The notes under the pieces are model-generated. The model was not told the origin of the DNA. It ran no database searches and saw only the letters and a program-made list of their open reading frames with translations. Below, in pieces: positions 6,320 through 7,701 of a DNA stretch of 7,701 nucleotides (its first letter is position 1; the number at the start of each line of letters is the position of its first letter). The stretch is from an uncultured beta proteobacterium (GTDB lineage: Bacteria; Pseudomonadota; Gammaproteobacteria; Burkholderiales; Burkholderiaceae). The position numbers were made by a program, and so were the translations under genes. The stretch covers positions 1-7,701 of the forward strand of contig CAIKGX010000006.1 in NCBI GenBank assembly GCA_903827075.1. Reading direction: 5' to 3'.

Positions 6320-6958
6320 TTACTTTACCGCTTCTAGGCCTCGAGCCAAATGCTTACGCATGGCTACCTCAGCACTAGCTGGGTCTCGTTTGAGAATGGC
6401 TTGCAGTATCTCTCGGTGCTCTAGCAGGGAGCTTTGCATCCGTCCACCGCGACTCAGAGAGTCTTTACGTTGGAGTTTAAGCACCTTTCTAAGGTCTTCA
6501 ATCACCCCATTCATCCACTTATTGCCGGCGATCTCTTGTATTAATTCGTGAAATTTCACATTAATTTCAAAAAATTGCTCTAAATCTCTATCTGCAGCCG
6601 CCTTTTCAAGTCGGTGATGCATGTTATCTAACTGGGTTAGATGTGACTCGCTTGCCTTAAGGGCTGTTTCCTTGGCCGCTTGCCCCTCAAGTAGGGACAA
6701 AATTGTAAAGATCTGCTCTAAATCCCGACGATCCACCTCTGTAACGTAGGCGCCACGATTCATTTTGGTAGTCACCAGCCCTTCAGACGCTAGAACCTTA
6801 ATCGCTTCTCGCATGGGTGTGCGACTAATTCCGAACTCAATAGCCAAGCTTTGCTCATCTAACCAACTACCTGGAGCTAATTCATGGGCAAATATCTGCG
6901 CACGCAGCCTTTCAGCTACAACTTCATATAAGGGCCTATTTAATAGTTTTGTATTCAT
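6320..6958 (-). CDS. GntR family transcriptional regulator, FadR/FCD subfamily
   Basis: DNA-binding regulator whose ligand is normally a small organic acid or acyl compound. Seen in 212 residues: an N-terminal winged helix-turn-helix at about 8-74 (NRPLYEVVAERLRAQI, LDEQSLAIEFGISRTPMREA, then LVTTKMNRGAYVTEV), followed by an all-helical FCD effector domain at about 78-205. The FCD metal-site pattern appears intact with N133 and H137 in NVKFH, H181 in EHREIL and H203 in RKHLARG, the first ligand being Asn in place of Asp. Length is normal for the subfamily. The ATG at 6958 has no Shine-Dalgarno sequence and only a few bases of predicted leader. It diverges from the methylmalonyl-CoA mutase across 96 bases with overlapping promoters, so the mutase genes are the most probable target and a propionate, succinate or methylmalonate-related compound the likely signal; both are inferences. 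Confidence 0.93.
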   Translation of the reverse strand: MNTKLLNRPLYEVVAERLRAQIFAHELAPGSWLDEQSLAIEFGISRTPMREAIKVLASEGLVTTKMNRGAYVTEVDRRDLEQIFTILSLLEGQAAKETALKASESHLTQLDNMHHRLEKAAADRDLEQFFEINVKFHELIQEIAGNKWMNGVIEDLRKVLKLQRKDSLSRGGRMQSSLLEHREILQAILKRDPASAEVAMRKHLARGLEAVK

Positions 6959-6963
6959 AATTA

Positions 6964-6971
6964 TGTATACA
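6964..6971. promoter_or_regulatory. Candidate operator for the GntR-type regulator
   Basis: TGTATACA is a perfect 8-base palindrome just upstream of the regulator start, at its predicted transcription start and just upstream of the predicted mutase -35. FCD-type GntR proteins often bind cores of this kind; MdcY of Acinetobacter is reported to bind ATTGTATACAAT. A 9-base direct repeat AATTATGTA at 6959-6967, partly inside the palindrome, recurs at 7015-7023. Binding is inferred, not shown. Confidence 0.4.
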
Positions 6972-6998
6972 GTATCTAGACAAAATGAAAAATGTCAA
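6971..6998 (-). promoter_or_regulatory. Candidate promoter of the gntR gene
   Basis: On the minus strand a perfect TTGACA (6998-6993) is followed after 16 bases by GATACT (6976-6971, 4 of 6). Transcription should start near 6964, only about 6 bases before the ATG, leaving no room for a ribosome binding site. The TGTATACA palindrome covers the start, suggesting self-repression. Confidence 0.5.
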
Positions 6999-7005
6999 GC
7001 AAAAT
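6977..7005 (+). promoter_or_regulatory. Candidate promoter of the methylmalonyl-CoA mutase gene
   Basis: TAGACA (6977-6982, 5 of 6) and CAAAAT (7000-7005, 4 of 6) are 17 bases apart, with start near 7012 and a leader of about 43 bases. The element lies across the gntR promoter on the opposite strand, so the two would compete. Other AT-rich -10-like strings at 7011-7032 are possible alternatives. Confidence 0.3.
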
Positions 7006-7043
7006 ACCCCTACTAATTATGTAACTATGTAATAAAGCCAACC

Positions 7044-7048
7044 AGGAG
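7044..7048 (+). promoter_or_regulatory. Ribosome binding site of the mutase gene
   Basis: AGGAG sits six bases before the ATG at 7055. It is the strongest Shine-Dalgarno sequence in the window and fixes the mutase start. Confidence 0.85.
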
Positions 7049-7054
7049 TGCTTT

Positions 7055-7701
7055 ATGGGTAAGAGTGAAAATCAATCCGCAGCCAATACATGGCCAAATG
7101 TTCAATCAAGCAATTTGGATGATTGGCAAAAGTCCGCACAAAAGTCTGCACCAGGTGGAGACGTAGATAAATTAGGCTGGAAGACTCCTGATGGTATTCA
7201 TTTAAAAGCCTTATATACATCTGAAGATGTCGATGGCTTGCAGTACACCAATTCATTACCAGGATTCGAGCCATTTGTACGCGGTCCTCAGGCAACGATG
7301 TATTCAGTTCGACCATGGACCATACGTCAATATGCTGGCTTTTCCACTGCTGAAGAATCCAATGCGTTTTATCGCAAGGCATTAGATGCGGGAGGGCAAG
7401 GCGTCTCCGTCGCATTTGATTTGGCTACTCACCGAGGTTATGACTCTGATCATCCGCGCGTGACCGGTGACGTTGGTAAGGCTGGTGTAGCGATTGATTC
7501 AGTGGAAGATATGAAAATTTTGTTTGATGGCATTCCATTGGACAAGGTATCTGTATCGATGACGATGAACGGCGCAGTATTGCCAGTCTTAGCTGGATAT
7601 ATTGTGGCGGGCGAAGAGCAAGGCGTTAAGCAAGAATTACTATCAGGAACCATTCAGAACGATATTCTGAAAGAGTTTATGGTGCGTAATACGTATATCT
7701 A
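7055..7701 (+). CDS. Methylmalonyl-CoA mutase large subunit, N-terminal part (partial)
   Basis: Adenosylcobalamin-dependent enzyme converting (R)-methylmalonyl-CoA and succinyl-CoA, the last step of propionyl-CoA assimilation into the TCA cycle. Seen: 215 codons in an open frame from the ATG at 7055 to the window edge, covering the start of the substrate-binding TIM barrel: LPGFEPFVRGPQATMY, RPWTIRQYAGFSTAEESNAF, VAFDLATHRGYDSDHPRV, VSMTMNGAVLPVLA and TIQNDILKEFMVRNTYI. Residues aligned with Propionibacterium MutB Tyr89, Gln197 and Arg207 are Y83, Q201 and R211; Tyr89 and Arg207 bind the substrate carboxylate and are replaced in isobutyryl-CoA mutase, so methylmalonyl-CoA is the probable substrate. 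The remaining ~500 residues, with the B12 domain, lie outside. Upstream is a divergent GntR-type regulator. In related genomes a MeaB-type GTPase and propionyl-CoA carboxylase genes often follow, which cannot be seen here. Confidence 0.95.
   Translation, partial: MGKSENQSAANTWPNVQSSNLDDWQKSAQKSAPGGDVDKLGWKTPDGIHLKALYTSEDVDGLQYTNSLPGFEPFVRGPQATMYSVRPWTIRQYAGFSTAEESNAFYRKALDAGGQGVSVAFDLATHRGYDSDHPRVTGDVGKAGVAIDSVEDMKILFDGIPLDKVSVSMTMNGAVLPVLAGYIVAGEEQGVKQELLSGTIQNDILKEFMVRNTYI

Noticed and set aside
7053..7653. Minus-strand open frames at the right edge
   Set aside because: Antisense to the methylmalonyl-CoA mutase coding region, which has strong family motifs and a strong ribosome site.
1..7701. 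Search for tRNA, CRISPR, insertion sequences or a defence-type system
   Set aside because: No tRNA-like cloverleaf, spaced repeats, transposase frame or recombinase motif was recognised; the gene content is housekeeping and metabolic.

Overview
The window looks like an ordinary core-chromosome segment of a low-to-moderate-GC betaproteobacterium. The protein sequences (ParE/ParC, the RidA-like protein, the monoheme cytochromes, the FCD-type GntR regulator and the mutase) fit Burkholderiales, and the base composition fits a Polynucleobacter-like member better than a high-GC Burkholderia or Cupriavidus. That assignment is an inference from memory of these families; no search was run.

Layout from left to right. 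A CaiB/BaiF-type CoA-transferase (minus strand) runs off the left edge; only its first 98 residues are here. It diverges from a topoisomerase IV operon, parE then parC, which share one base (TAATG). A long hairpin that probably serves both directions separates parC from a convergent RidA-like gene. After a 183-base divergent spacer come two small secreted c-type cytochromes in tandem, ended by a textbook rho-independent terminator. A convergent GntR/FadR-type regulator follows, and it diverges from a methylmalonyl-CoA mutase large subunit that runs off the right edge after 215 codons.

How the parts relate. ParE and ParC form the topoisomerase IV heterotetramer that separates daughter chromosomes. 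The cytochrome pair resembles the two halves of a diheme cytochrome c4 encoded as separate proteins, and a perfect FNR/Anr-type box (TTGAT-N4-ATCAA) lies just upstream, suggesting oxygen control. The GntR regulator and the mutase share a 96-base divergent control region with overlapping promoter elements and a TGTATACA palindrome, so the regulator probably governs itself and the propionyl/methylmalonyl-CoA genes.

No mobile element, CRISPR array, RNA gene or clearly novel system was found. The more interesting points are regulatory: the FNR box position, start sites that look leaderless for parE and nearly leaderless for gntR, the GntR operator region, the c4-like split cytochromes, and a RidA homologue that lacks the catalytic arginine. 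No gene-free stretch exceeds 300 bases.
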